A stretch of 64,000 bases of DNA from CAVTSA01 sp963790575 (GCA_963790575.1 CAWBPD010000012.1:124001-188000); one strand, 5' to 3'. Positions 1 through 8,727 are shown, numbered from the stretch's first letter. Notes: generated by a model not told the origin, from the letters alone. Numbers and translations: made by a program.

Positions 1-1
1 C

Positions 2-613
2 TTCACCGGCATCTTCGAGGCGGATCGCGCGCGGCTCGGCGGCGCCACCGGCGAGGTCTTGATCGAGGCCGACAGTCTGACCACCGGCGAGGACCAGCGG
101 GACGCGCACCTGCGCTCCGAGGACTTCTTCTACGTCGAACGCTTCCCCACCCTGACGTTCCGGCTCACCGGGGTCAGCTCACGCGGAGACGCCGGCTATC
201 AGGTCACCGGCGACCTCACCATCCGGGGCGTGACCCGGCCGGTGACGCTCGAAGCCACCTACCTGGGTGAGACCGCCAACCCGTTCGGCGCCGGCACCCG
301 GATCGGCGTCCACGCGACGGGGCAGGTCGACCGCACCGCCTTCGGGCTCAACTGGAACCAGATGGCGGGCAGCGTGCGGGTGGTCGCGCTGCCGGTCACG
401 CTGGAGATCGACGCCGAGGTGGTGGCCCAGCCCGAGGAGCAGGCGGCGAGCATCGAGGAGCTGTTGAACCGGCTCAGCCCCGGCGAGCTGGCGGCCCTGC
501 GGCGTGCGCTCGACCACGTGACCTCCGAGGTGGACGCCCGCCTCGGCAAGGGACCGGCGGCGGTCGCCCCGGAGGCGCCGCAGCGGCGAGGTCGGTTCGG
601 ACGGAGGCGATGA
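2..613 (+). CDS. YceI family protein, 5'-truncated by window edge
   Basis: The reading frame is already open at base 2 and runs to TGA at 611-613, so the true start lies outside the window. The protein matches the YceI-like lipocalin fold: an early stretch GVTRPVTLEATYLG, then a conserved F-G-L-N-W segment near a basic RTAFGLNW motif. YceI proteins are beta-barrels that bind isoprenoid or other amphiphilic lipids; the native ligand here is unknown. After the barrel there is a 50-60 residue tail, charged and Ala/Glu-rich, ending in an Arg-rich RRGRFGRRR. That tail is not part of the usual domain and looks helical. The downstream gene is convergent (stop at 645). Family assignment is fairly sure; the role is not known. 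Confidence 0.85.
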   Translation, partial: FTGIFEADRARLGGATGEVLIEADSLTTGEDQRDAHLRSEDFFYVERFPTLTFRLTGVSSRGDAGYQVTGDLTIRGVTRPVTLEATYLGETANPFGAGTRIGVHATGQVDRTAFGLNWNQMAGSVRVVALPVTLEIDAEVVAQPEEQAASIEELLNRLSPGELAALRRALDHVTSEVDARLGKGPAAVAPEAPQRRGRFGRRR

Positions 614-644
614 CCAGGCGGTAGCCCGGCCGGCGCGTCTTCCC

Positions 645-1592
645 TCAGGCCTCGAGCGCGGCCCGGCCCGCGTCCAGCCAGGCCAGGTTGCCGCGGCCGG
701 CCTGCGCCAGCCAGTACTCCACCCCCCACAGCAGGACCATGCCCAGATCGGCCGCCCGCACCTCGGCCAGTCGATCGACGATGTCGGTCGGGTCCACGCT
801 GCGCGGCTCCCACTGGGTGTCGGCGCTCGCCTCCCACGGCTCCGCCTGCAGCTCCGTGACCCAGCACCCGATCCCTCTCGCTTCTGCCTCCGCCTGCCAG
901 TGCTCCAGATAGGGGACGTGCGAGCCGGCGTGCGCGACCCAGCCGCCCCGTCCGATTGAACGGTAGACATCCAGGCCCAGCACATCGCCGGCCTGCAGCA
1001 ATTCCAACAACTCCGGCTCCGCCCCTGAGCCGAGGCCGCGCAGCGCCTCCTGGTTGACGCAGCTGTGACCCGAGAATTCGTCCACCAGACGGCTGAAGTG
1101 CCCGAAGGCGGTGAGGATCACCGGCCGGTGGTCACGGGCGCGCACGGCGGCGACCTCCCGCTCGAGTACGGCGGGCGAGATCCACCAGCGGTTGGGTCCC
1201 GACTTGTTCGACGGCTCGTTCTCCACCTGCCACCACTCGATGACGGACCGCTCTCGAAACCGCTCCACCATCGCCTCCACCTGGGCCCGGGCGGCCCGGG
1301 CGACCGGAAGCTCCGCGTGCACCTCACCGCCACTTCGAAGCTCGAGCCGCTGGCTGGACGGGAGGTGGAACTCGGGCCAGCGGGGGGCCTTCATGCCGAC
1401 CGTCAGCACCACGCGCCGGCCCGCCTGGGCGGCCTGGTCGAGCTGCCAGTCGAGGTCGGCCGGGGGCTGGTTCCAGTAGCCGCAGAGGCGCAGCGGCTCG
1501 AGGCCGAGCTCGATGACCTGGGCCAGCGCCTGCGCGGGGTCCAGGCCCAGCCAGCGCGCGTGGGTGGCGGAGAAGGTGGCACCGATCCGCAT
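645..1592 (-). CDS. TIM-barrel glycoside hydrolase-like protein
   Basis: The 315-residue protein has the look of a clan GH-A (beta/alpha)8 glycosidase. It has a W-W-Q-V-E-N-E-P strand end with Glu near residue 126 (candidate acid/base) and a strand C-W-V-T-E-L-Q-A-E-P with Glu near residue 248 (candidate nucleophile). Between them are barrel-like strands such as VLGLDVYRSIG. No signal peptide is visible, so the enzyme is probably cytoplasmic. I cannot name the family or substrate. The start ATG at 1592 gives MRIGATFS, a plausible first barrel strand. The gene follows the carbamoyltransferase paralogue on the same strand, and the 42-bp-spaced palindrome pair at 1621-1695 sits between them, about 30-100 bp upstream of this start. 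Confidence 0.65.
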   Translation of the reverse strand: MRIGATFSATHARWLGLDPAQALAQVIELGLEPLRLCGYWNQPPADLDWQLDQAAQAGRRVVLTVGMKAPRWPEFHLPSSQRLELRSGGEVHAELPVARAARAQVEAMVERFRERSVIEWWQVENEPSNKSGPNRWWISPAVLEREVAAVRARDHRPVILTAFGHFSRLVDEFSGHSCVNQEALRGLGSGAEPELLELLQAGDVLGLDVYRSIGRGGWVAHAGSHVPYLEHWQAEAEARGIGCWVTELQAEPWEASADTQWEPRSVDPTDIVDRLAEVRAADLGMVLLWGVEYWLAQAGRGNLAWLDAGRAALEA

Positions 1593-1620
1593 GCCAGGTC
1601 AGGCTAAACCCGGGACCCGT

Positions 1621-1695
1621 ACCCAAGGGTCCCTGAGTGCCGGCAATCGGGGCCTTCCGGATACCCAGGGGTCCCTGAGTGCCGGCAATCGGGGG
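1621..1695. repeat. Palindrome pair, core GCCGGC, 42-bp spacing (locus 1)
   Basis: Two imperfect 22-bp palindromes have centres at 1641.5 and 1683.5, exactly 42 bp apart. The core is TGCCGGCA with arms CC(C/T)GA and TCGGGG. The g/a mismatch next to the core is the same in both copies and recurs at the locus near 9.7 kb, giving the element a polarity. The bases just left of each copy (ACCCA-GGG-T) are also similar, so the unit looks like a roughly 42-bp tandem repeat. It lies between the stop of the carbamoyltransferase gene and the start of the glycosidase-like gene. Confidence 0.9.
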
Positions 1696-1696
1696 A

Positions 1697-2635
1697 CTAA
1701 CGCATCACAGTGAGGAGCAGTGCCTTTGCGCTCAGCAGACGGTTCTGCGCCTGCTGATAGATCACTGACCGGGGGGACTGCACCAGCTCCTCGTCGATCT
1801 CGAAGCCGGGGTGGATCGGCATGTCGTGCATGATCCAGGGAGTCGCTCCGCCCAGATTCCGGCGGTTGAGCTGGTAGGGCGTCATCAGCTCGATGCGGCG
1901 CTCCGCCTCGGTCGCGTAGGAGAGCTCGTGGTAGTGCTCCATGTCGATCCAGGTGTCGGTGTAGAGGAAGGTCGACTCAGCAGCCGCCTCCTGGACGCTC
2001 GAATAGTCACTGACGAGTCCGGTCGCCCGCGCCTCCGAGACCAGGTCCCGGTCCCAGGAATCCGAATTGCGCTCGGGGGTGACCAGGCCCACCCGCATCC
2101 CGACCCGGGTACAGGCGACCAGCAGCGAGTTGGTGACGTTGTTGTGGATTCCCACGAACGTCACCGTGACCCCATCGAAGGCTCCCTCCACCTGTTTGAC
2201 GGTGATCAGGTCGGCCAGCGCCTGGGTGGGGTGATGGCGATCGTCACAACCGTTGATCACCGGGACCAGACTGCCCCGCGCCAGCTCCAGGAGGTCGGCG
2301 TGGTGCTTGAGCCGGGCCAGGATCGCGGAGGTGTTGCGTGAGACGTACGCGGCCTCGTGGTGGATGGGCGAGATCGAGAAGTTGCTCTCGGCCCAATTGA
2401 GGCGGACGGCGTACCCCCCCAGCTCGTTGATCGCCGCTTCGAACGAGAGGACGGTCCGGGTCGACGTCTTCTCCATCAGCAGGACAAGGCCCTTGCGATG
2501 GAGCGCGCCCTCGTAACGCTCAGGGTGCTGACGGCAGTCCTCGGCCAGTGCGACCAGCTCGCGGAGTTGGTCCCCGCTGAACTCGCGGAGGGAGATGACG
2601 TGCTGCGCTGCCGACCTGGGCGGGGCCGAAGACAT
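1697..2635 (-). CDS. Ornithine/aspartate carbamoyltransferase-family protein, atypical
   Basis: The 312-residue protein belongs to the carbamoyltransferase superfamily. It has the carbamoyl-phosphate loop as EKTSTRTVLSFE, the VINGCDDRHHPTQALADL segment (HPxQ, also a phosphate contact) and the C-terminal helix with YQQAQNRL. It departs from standard ornithine carbamoyltransferase: the loop reads STRTV, not STRTR, and the HCLP substrate motif is replaced by MHDMPIHPGFEI. These are substrate-side positions, so the amine acceptor is probably not ornithine. An AT-rich inverted repeat lies directly upstream. There are no arginine genes next to it. A catabolic or alternative carbamoyltransferase is the best guess; calling it ArgF would go too far. 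Confidence 0.7.
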   Translation of the reverse strand: MSSAPPRSAAQHVISLREFSGDQLRELVALAEDCRQHPERYEGALHRKGLVLLMEKTSTRTVLSFEAAINELGGYAVRLNWAESNFSISPIHHEAAYVSRNTSAILARLKHHADLLELARGSLVPVINGCDDRHHPTQALADLITVKQVEGAFDGVTVTFVGIHNNVTNSLLVACTRVGMRVGLVTPERNSDSWDRDLVSEARATGLVSDYSSVQEAAAESTFLYTDTWIDMEHYHELSYATEAERRIELMTPYQLNRRNLGGATPWIMHDMPIHPGFEIDEELVQSPRSVIYQQAQNRLLSAKALLLTVMR

Positions 2636-2670
2636 TGCATAAAGATACAGATCGGCTGATTACTTATGCA
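2636..2670. promoter_or_regulatory. AT-rich inverted repeat upstream of the carbamoyltransferase paralogue
   Basis: TGCATAA at 2636-2642 and TTATGCA at 2664-2670 form perfect 7-bp arms around 21 bp. The block abuts the ATG at 2635 and is strikingly AT-rich for this genome. It could hold the promoter and an operator; no regulator gene is adjacent. There is no clear Shine-Dalgarno sequence upstream of the ATG, so a leaderless transcript is possible. Confidence 0.4.
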
Positions 2671-2704
2671 GTCGACCTGGAAGCGAGACGCCGAACCGGC
2701 TCCT

Positions 2705-3721
2705 TCACGTCAGGTAGAGCACCGCGTAACAGGCGAGCCAGTGCTCCACCATGTAGTCGGTCCCGCTGGCCTTGCTCAGTTCCGGCTCCGCGTGCCCCTC
2801 AGCCGCCGCAGACATCGGCGGCACGCGCGGATCCCCAGCCGGCAGCGCCTCGGCCAGCCGGCGCCAGCACCAGGCCCGGGACAGGTTCAAGCCGTGCAGG
2901 TGCGCGATCTGGCCGTCACTGTCGTCGGAAACGACCGCCGGGGTGAACAATGCCTCAGGTCGCCCGGCGGCCAGTGCGGGCAGGAACCGATCCAGCCAGG
3001 GCACGAACTCCCCGGTCGGCAGCAGTTCCGCCATCAACACTGCCTCGCACAGGGCGGGAGAGAGGAAGTCGGCGCCGTCCGGCTCCCAGTCGCCCGGATA
3101 ATCCGCGTCCGAGCCGAACCACCGGCGGGCGCTCGCCGTGATCGTGTCCAGGAGCGTGGTGTCCGCGAGCGACCTCGCGTAGTCGAGCGCGCGGAGCAGG
3201 CCGAACGCGCCGTTGAAGTGCGCGCCCTGCCGGATCGGATAAGTCGGCTTCGGCAGCCACTCCACCAACCGGGTCGTGAACAGGCCTGCCAGCGGTCGCA
3301 GGTGCGCCGCCCACCGCTGTGCGTCCGGGTCGTCCCAGCGGGCCAGCTCATGGGTGAGTGCCAGTGCCCAACTCCACCCATAGGGGCGAGAGCCGCCCCC
3401 GTACTCCGCGATGTGCGCGGCCTCAGTCGCGATCGCCCCGGCCGTCAGGTGTTCATCGAGAACCGCACGGATCTGACCGGCCGGCACCGCCTCCGGCACC
3501 ACCCGCAGGAGCCGGACCAAGAGCCAGTGCATCTCGACTGCGGAGTGCCAGTCGTAACAGCCGTAGAAGGCAGGGTTGAGCTCTCGCGGCCGCCCCGGCA
3601 GCGGCGCCGGCCCTCGCAGATCCATCCGGAAGTCACGCGGATACTCGCGGCGGACGTTGGTCAGCGTCACGCGGGCGAACTCATCGGCTCGCTCGAGCAG
3701 AAGCGCGTGGCGATCGGTCAT
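2705..3721 (-). CDS. DUF2891 family protein
   Basis: The 338-residue protein has the features of DUF2891: a helical, Trp- and His-rich sequence with NPAFYGCYDWHSAVEMHW near the N-terminus, GWSWALALTHELARWDD in the middle and GTDYMVEHWLACYAVLYL at the C-terminus. The repeated helices resemble an (alpha/alpha) barrel, which would fit a carbohydrate-active or isomerase fold, but no function is established. ATG at 3721 was chosen because the residues encoded further upstream are only a shadow of the neighbouring oxidoreductase gene. It lies 10 bp downstream of that gene's stop and is probably co-transcribed with it. No signal peptide is seen. Confidence 0.8.
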   Translation of the reverse strand: MTDRHALLLERADEFARVTLTNVRREYPRDFRMDLRGPAPLPGRPRELNPAFYGCYDWHSAVEMHWLLVRLLRVVPEAVPAGQIRAVLDEHLTAGAIATEAAHIAEYGGGSRPYGWSWALALTHELARWDDPDAQRWAAHLRPLAGLFTTRLVEWLPKPTYPIRQGAHFNGAFGLLRALDYARSLADTTLLDTITASARRWFGSDADYPGDWEPDGADFLSPALCEAVLMAELLPTGEFVPWLDRFLPALAAGRPEALFTPAVVSDDSDGQIAHLHGLNLSRAWCWRRLAEALPAGDPRVPPMSAAAEGHAEPELSKASGTDYMVEHWLACYAVLYLT

Positions 3722-3731
3722 GAGTGCGTCC

Positions 3732-4652
3732 TCACCCAAGCTGGGGCAGGACCCGGTCCCGGAACAGCTCCAGGTCCGAGGTCCCGGGAAAGCCGCCGAA
3801 AGCCATGGCCACCGCGCCGAAGCCCAGCGATCGCACCAGCTCCAGATGCTCGACCAGGTCATCCGGGCTCCCGGCGAAGTGCGGCTCCGAGGACTCCAGG
3901 CGCGATCCGGCCGCCTGCCGGGCCGCCTCCCGCATGGGGCCCAGAAAGACGGTCAGGGGATACACCTTCTCGATCGACGCGACGTCCCGGCCGACCTCGG
4001 CGCAGTGGGCGGCCAGGACCTTCAGCTTGTGACGCAGCACGTCCTCACCATGGGAGAAGGCGAGCCACCAATCCGCGTGCTCGGCCACCGCCCGCAGCAG
4101 GAAGCGCTCACCATCTCCCCCCACCATGATCGGGGGCACGGGCCGCGGCCGCGGGTTGAAGTGGACGTCCGTCAGCTGGTAGTCCCGGCCGGCGAAGGAA
4201 GGCTGGTCCTCGGTCCACAGCGCGCGGATCGCCTGGATGCCCTCCACCATCTGCTCGATGCGGCGCCTGGTGGAGGGAAACGGGTAGCCGTACGCCGTGT
4301 ACTCATCCTCGAGCCACCCGGCGCCGTAGCCGAGCACGAAGCGGCCGCCGCTCAGCTCCTGCAGGGTGGCCGCCATCTTCGCCACCAGCGGCGGGTGGCG
4401 GTACGAGTTGCACATCACGATGCCGCCGAGCTGCTGCCGGGGATACCGGGCGGCAAGCCAGGTGAGCTGGGTCCAGCACTCCAGCCGGTAGCTGTCGCCG
4501 CGCATCAGATGGTCGGGCACCCAGAAGGCGTCCGCGAAGGTGGCCGCGACGTCGCAGACTTGGGCCAGGTCCTGGGGGAAGGTCGCGGGAGTGATGGCTT
4601 CGATGCCGCGCTCACCGGCGGGGGTGTTGTAACCGATCTTCAAGGTCGCCAA
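3732..4652 (-). CDS. LLM class (luciferase-like, probably F420-dependent) oxidoreductase
   Basis: The 306-residue protein has the luciferase-like monooxygenase TIM barrel: WVPDHLMRGD near residue 45, RHPPLVAKMAATLQELSGGRFVLGYGAGWLEDEY in the middle, and PPIMVGGDGERFLLRAVAEHADWW after residue 170. The SGGRF..GxGxGW pattern is typical of F420-binding members of the family. The substrate cannot be deduced. The start codon at 4652 lies close to that of the divergent uracil-DNA glycosylase gene, so the promoters share about 100 bp. DUF2891 follows in the same direction. Confidence 0.82.
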   Translation of the reverse strand: MATLKIGYNTPAGERGIEAITPATFPQDLAQVCDVAATFADAFWVPDHLMRGDSYRLECWTQLTWLAARYPRQQLGGIVMCNSYRHPPLVAKMAATLQELSGGRFVLGYGAGWLEDEYTAYGYPFPSTRRRIEQMVEGIQAIRALWTEDQPSFAGRDYQLTDVHFNPRPRPVPPIMVGGDGERFLLRAVAEHADWWLAFSHGEDVLRHKLKVLAAHCAEVGRDVASIEKVYPLTVFLGPMREAARQAAGSRLESSEPHFAGSPDDLVEHLELVRSLGFGAVAMAFGGFPGTSDLELFRDRVLPQLG

Positions 4653-4759
4653 TGCCGTTCTCCTCGCTCCCGGTGAGCCGCGGGCCGTCTTTCCTGCTGG
4701 GTTCGCATTCTGTCAGAGCCGCCGGATCGGCCCCCGGCGACGGTGTAGCGTCTCTGCCG

Positions 4760-5401
4760 ATGGCCGGCACGGGTCCTCCGGTCGCTGAGCTCCTGCCGCA
4801 AAAGCCGACGCTGTCGAATCTGCGGCAGGCGGCCGCCACCTGCCGCGCCTGCCGGCTGTTCGAGCGCGGAACGCAGACCGTGTTCGGCGAAGGGTCGGCG
4901 CGGGCTCGCGTGGTGCTGGTCGGGGAGCAACCCGGGGACCGTGAGGATCGGGAGGGGCACCCCTTCGTAGGGCCCGCCGGCGCGGTGCTCCACCAAGGGC
5001 TGGAGGCAGCCGGCGTGGATCCCGGGCTGGCCTACGTCACCAACGTGGTCAAGCACTTCAACTGGCGTCCTCAGGGCCGGCGCCGCATCCACCAGAAACC
5101 AAGCCACGCCGACGTCGAAGCCTGCTTCCCGTGGCTGGAGGCGGAGGTGGCGGCCCTTCATCCCGAGCTCCTGATCTGCCTCGGCGCCACCGTCGCCCAG
5201 GCACTCCTGGGCTCCGACTTCCGGGTCACGCAGCACCGAGGGGAGCTCGTGCAGACGCGGCTGGGAGTCCCGGCGCTGGTCACCGTCCATCCCAGCTCCA
5301 TCCTCCGGACTCCGCCCGAGCTGTCACGGGAGGCGGCGATGGAAGCATTCGTGAACGATCTGCGGCAGGTTGCCCGGCACCTCGACAGCGGCGAGTCGTG
5401 A
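4760..5401 (+). CDS. udgX: UdgX-type uracil-DNA glycosylase
   Basis: This 213-residue protein is a family 4-like uracil-DNA glycosylase with the diagnostic UdgX insert. It has a CRAC pair for the [4Fe-4S] cluster near residues 28-31, the GEQPGDREDREGHPFVGPAG catalytic loop near 55-74, VTNVVKHF near 93-100, the R-rich loop RRRIHQKP with His near residue 111, and VHPSSILR near the end. In mycobacterial UdgX the equivalent histidine forms a covalent bond with the abasic site after uracil excision, so the enzyme becomes trapped on DNA. ATG at 4760 is preferred over ATG at 4652, because the extra 36 residues overlap the divergent gene and resemble nothing in the family. Confidence 0.88.
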   Translation: MAGTGPPVAELLPQKPTLSNLRQAAATCRACRLFERGTQTVFGEGSARARVVLVGEQPGDREDREGHPFVGPAGAVLHQGLEAAGVDPGLAYVTNVVKHFNWRPQGRRRIHQKPSHADVEACFPWLEAEVAALHPELLICLGATVAQALLGSDFRVTQHRGELVQTRLGVPALVTVHPSSILRTPPELSREAAMEAFVNDLRQVARHLDSGES

Positions 5402-5503
5402 CCCGCCGCTGGTTCTGAAGTAGGCCGTTGGGCCCCGGTCGCGGTAGGAACCGCCGTTATGGGCGCCCCCGCACAGATCCCAGCGAGCGGAACTACCGCG
5501 GTG

Positions 5504-6559
5504 TCAGGAGGGGGTGCCGGTCGCGCTCGGTGCCGACCCTGCCGCCGACGTGATCGGGGTGCCGGCGAAATGGCAGGCGGCCAGGTGCCCCTTCAGGGAC
5601 GGCTTGAGCGGCGGCTCCTCTCGGGCGCAGATCTCCTGAGCCAGCGGGCAGCGGGTGCGGAACCGGCAGCCCGACGGCGGGTTGATCGGGCTCGGCACGT
5701 CGCCCTGGAGCACGATCCGCTGCCGCTTCATCCCCGGGACCGGCTCCGGAATCGCCGACAGCAGCGCCTGTGTGTAGGGGTGCTGAGGCCGGGCGTAGAG
5801 TTCCCGCGCCTGCGCGACCTCCACCACCTTCCCCAAATACATCACCGCGATCCGGTCGGAGATGTAGTTCACGACCGCCAGGTTGTGCGCCACGAACAGG
5901 TAGGTCAGCTTGAACTCGCGTTTGAGGTCCACCAGCAGGTTCAGCACCTGCGCCTGGATGGAGACGTCGAGTGCAGACACCGGCTCGTCTGCGATGACCA
6001 GCTTCGGCTGCAGCACCAGCGCCCGCGCGATGCCGATGCGCTGCCGCTGACCGCCACTGAACTCGTGGGGATAGCGCCCGGCGGCCTCGGGGCGCAGGCC
6101 CACCTTGTCCAGGATCTCCTTGATCCGCTGGTCGCGGTTGCCGATGTGGTGGACGCCCAGCCCCTCGCCGATGATGTCCCGCACCGTCATCCGTGGGTTC
6201 AGCGAGCCCACCGGGTCCTGGAAGATGAACTGGCCGTCGCGACGCATGCGCGTCATGGCGCCGCCGGCGAGCTTGGTCAGGTCGCGCCCTTCGAACTCGA
6301 TCGTGCCCGCGGTGGGCTCGATCAGCCGCAGCAGGGTGCGCCCCAGCGTCGACTTGCCACACCCTGACTCACCGACCAGACCCAGCGTCTCGCCGGGCAT
6401 GATGTCGAGGTCGACGCCGTCCACGGCCAGCACCTGACCCACCGTCCGCTGCAGGATGCCGCGCCGGATCGGGAAGTACTTTTTGACGCCGCGCGCCCGG
6501 AGCAACGGCTGCGGTTCGGCGGTGGACGCGTCCGGCGTCGCCGTTACTTCAGCCGTCAT
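5504..6559 (-). CDS. Oligopeptide/dipeptide ABC transporter ATP-binding protein (DppF/OppF type)
   Basis: The 351-residue ATPase has Walker A GESGCGKSTLGR near residue 64, the Q-loop at FQDPVGSLNPRM, signature HEFSGGQRQRIGIARAL, Walker B LVIADEPVSALDVS and the H-loop VAHNLAVV. The C-terminal oligo_HPY extension contains CRFRTRCPLAQEIC, typical of peptide transporters. It energises import of peptides or similar solutes with its partner ATPase, encoded immediately upstream with a 4-nt overlap (ATGA). No permease or substrate-binding gene is in this window, so the pair must work with components encoded elsewhere. The start is well fixed by the overlap. Confidence 0.9.
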   Translation of the reverse strand: MTAEVTATPDASTAEPQPLLRARGVKKYFPIRRGILQRTVGQVLAVDGVDLDIMPGETLGLVGESGCGKSTLGRTLLRLIEPTAGTIEFEGRDLTKLAGGAMTRMRRDGQFIFQDPVGSLNPRMTVRDIIGEGLGVHHIGNRDQRIKEILDKVGLRPEAAGRYPHEFSGGQRQRIGIARALVLQPKLVIADEPVSALDVSIQAQVLNLLVDLKREFKLTYLFVAHNLAVVNYISDRIAVMYLGKVVEVAQARELYARPQHPYTQALLSAIPEPVPGMKRQRIVLQGDVPSPINPPSGCRFRTRCPLAQEICAREEPPLKPSLKGHLAACHFAGTPITSAAGSAPSATGTPS

Positions 6560-7563
6560 CCGGGGACCGCCTCCACGCCCTCGGAGACTCGCGCGCCGTG
6601 CTCACACAGCCAGCAGGCCGATTCCTGCGGGCCTGCCTCGAAGAGCGGCGGGTCGTGCTCCCAGCAGCGGTCGAACACGTGCTGGCAGCGCTGGGCGAAC
6701 CGGCACCCCTTGGGCCAGTTGAGCGGGCTCGGCACCATGCCGCGGATGACCTGCAGCGGCTCGGCCTGCGTCATGCCCAGCCGCGGGATGGAGTGCATCA
6801 GAGCCTCGGTGTAGGGATGCTGGGGGCTGCGGAAGACGTCCCGCGCAAGACCCCGCTCCACCACCCGCCCGGCGTACATGACGGCGACGTCGTCCGCCAC
6901 CTCGGCGACCACGCCCAGGTCGTGGGTGATCATCAGGATCGCCATTCCGAGCCGGTCCTGGAGGTCCGTCATCAACTGCAGGATCTGCGCTTGGATGGTC
7001 ACGTCGAGGGCGGTCGTGGGCTCGTCCGCGATCAGCAGCTTGGGGTCGCAGGCGAGCGCCATCGCGATCATCACGCGCTGCCGCATCCCGCCCGACATCT
7101 GGTGTGGGTGGTCGCCGAAGCGCCGCTCAGGGGACGGAATTCCGACCAGCCGCATCATCTCCAGCGCCCGGTCCCTCGCCTCCTTGGCACTCACGTTGCG
7201 GTGCAGCCGGACCGTTTCCGTGATCTGGTTGCCGACCGTGTACACCGGGTTGAGCGAGGTCATGGGCTCCTGGAAGATCATCGACACCTCGTTGCCGCGC
7301 AGCTCCCGGAGTTGATCCTCAGGGGCGGTCACCAGGTCCCGGTCCTCGAAGCGGATCGAGGAGCCAGGCATGATCTCGCCCGGACGGTCGACCAGTCGCA
7401 TGATCGAGAGCGCCGTCACGCTCTTGCCGCACCCGGACTCCCCGACCAGAGCCAGCGTCTTGCCCTGTTCCAGCGACAGATCGACGCCGTCGACCGCACG
7501 CATCTCGCCGGCGCGCATGTGAAACCACGTGCGGAGGCCCTTGACCTCAAGCAGTCCTGCCAA
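6556..7563 (-). CDS. Oligopeptide/dipeptide ABC transporter ATP-binding protein (DppD/OppD type)
   Basis: The 335-residue ATPase has Walker A GESGCGKSVTALS, signature HQMSGGMRQRVMIAMAL, Walker B LLIADEPTTALDVT, H-loop ITHDLGVVAEV and a C-terminal CRFAQRCQHVFDRCWEHDPP extension characteristic of DppD/OppD. TTG at 7563 was chosen because LAGLLEVKGLRTWF is the normal first strand and a GGGGCGG lies just upstream. A GTG at 7614, overlapping the stop of the glycerate kinase gene, is the alternative and would add 17 residues. It pairs with the DppF-like ATPase downstream. The frame continues upstream through the kinase gene only because that gene is frameshifted; this is not a fusion. Confidence 0.87.
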   Translation of the reverse strand: MAGLLEVKGLRTWFHMRAGEMRAVDGVDLSLEQGKTLALVGESGCGKSVTALSIMRLVDRPGEIMPGSSIRFEDRDLVTAPEDQLRELRGNEVSMIFQEPMTSLNPVYTVGNQITETVRLHRNVSAKEARDRALEMMRLVGIPSPERRFGDHPHQMSGGMRQRVMIAMALACDPKLLIADEPTTALDVTIQAQILQLMTDLQDRLGMAILMITHDLGVVAEVADDVAVMYAGRVVERGLARDVFRSPQHPYTEALMHSIPRLGMTQAEPLQVIRGMVPSPLNWPKGCRFAQRCQHVFDRCWEHDPPLFEAGPQESACWLCEHGARVSEGVEAVPG

Positions 7564-7610
7564 GACCGCCCCAGCGTAGCAGGGCGATGTGACGGTCAGC
7601 TTCGTGCGCT

Positions 7611-8727
7611 TCACACGAGCAGGGCGGCCACGGCGCGCGCGGCCGCGGCGCGCAGCAGGGCGGGAGCCTCGCGCATCGCCTGCTCCAGCGGAAGGCCGGC
7701 CGAGATCTCCTCCACCAGCGTCACCCCCTCCCGCAAAACCCGTTCCCAGCCCGAACCCAGCCGGCCCGCCAGCAGCGCCACAGGAACGCCCGCGGCGGCC
7801 GCCCGGTGGGCGACCTCGATCGGGCCCTTGCCGAAGACCGTCTGCCCGTCCACGCGGCCCTCGCCGGTCAGGACCAGAGCCGCACCCGGCAGCATCGCGG
7901 GTAGACCTGCCGCTTCCACCACCAGCGGCGCGCCCCGCCTCAGACGCGCGCCCAGGAAGTGCAGCAGACCGGCGCCGGTACCGCCCGCGGCGCCCGCGCC
8001 GGGCGTCCCGGCCAGCCCCTGCGGCAGGAAGCTCGCGAAGTGGCGGAGCGCCTCCTCCAGCTCCATCATGACCGGCTCGGTGGCGCCCTTCTGCGGTCCG
8101 TAGACGGCGGTCGCGCCCTCCGGACCGGTGAGCGGATTGGCGACGTCCACCGCTACCTCCACCATCACCGACCGCCAGCCGGGGTCGACCTGCGAGGCGT
8201 CGATGCGCTCCAGCCGAGCCAGTGCCGCTCCCACCGCGCGGCAGGTCGTGGCCTTCGGCATCGAGCAGGCGGTACCCGAGGGCCTGCGCCATGCCGGCCC
8301 CGGCGTCGTTGGTCGCCGACCCGCCGATGCCGGCCACGATGCGCCGGGCGCCACCCCGGCGCGCCGCCTCCAGGACCTGCCCGAACCCATAGGTGGACGC
8401 CCGGCGTGCGTCCAGGTCCTGCTCCGGCAGCAGCGGGAGGCCGCTGCTCGCCGCCAGCTCCACCACCGCCAGCCGCCCACGCTCAGCGACGCCGTAGATG
8501 GCGATCACCGGTGCGCCGAGTGGACCCTCGACCTCGACCTCGCGGAACTCCCCGTCGAGGGCGGCGACCAGCGCCTCCACGGTCCCCTCCCCGCCGTCGG
8601 CGACCGGCACCTCCCGCATCTCCGCGCCTGGCAGCGCGTCCCGCACCCCGGCCGCCATCGCGCGCGCTGCCTCGGGCGCGCTCAGCGAACCTTTGAACGG
8701 ATTGGGCGCGACCACGACCCGGGGCAC
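7611..8727 (-). pseudogene. Glycerate kinase (GarK/GlxK family), frameshifted
   Basis: The product would be a glycerate 2-kinase (glycerate plus ATP to 2-phosphoglycerate). The first part (MPRVVVAPNPFKGSLSAPEA, VADGGEGTVEAL, IGGSATNDAGAGMAQALG) reads from 8727 in one frame up to about 8230. The rest (AALARLERIDAS, PEGATAVYGPQKGA, VLTGEGRVDGQT) continues in another frame to the stop at 7611. One extra base near 8229, where a G-run should read directly into GCG GCA, explains the change. All family motifs survive on both sides, so the lesion is either recent or a sequencing error. The two transporter ATPases follow in the same direction. Confidence 0.8.

Noticed and set aside
5440..5500. Inverted repeat CGCGGTAG/CTACCGCG as terminator between udgX and dppF
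   Set aside because: The loop of about 45 nt is too long and there is no T-tract.
6556..8727. A 723-residue glycerate kinase-DppD fusion protein
   Set aside because: The middle third is a low-complexity Arg/Gly-rich misreading of the kinase gene after a one-base frameshift; the kinase continues intact in another frame.
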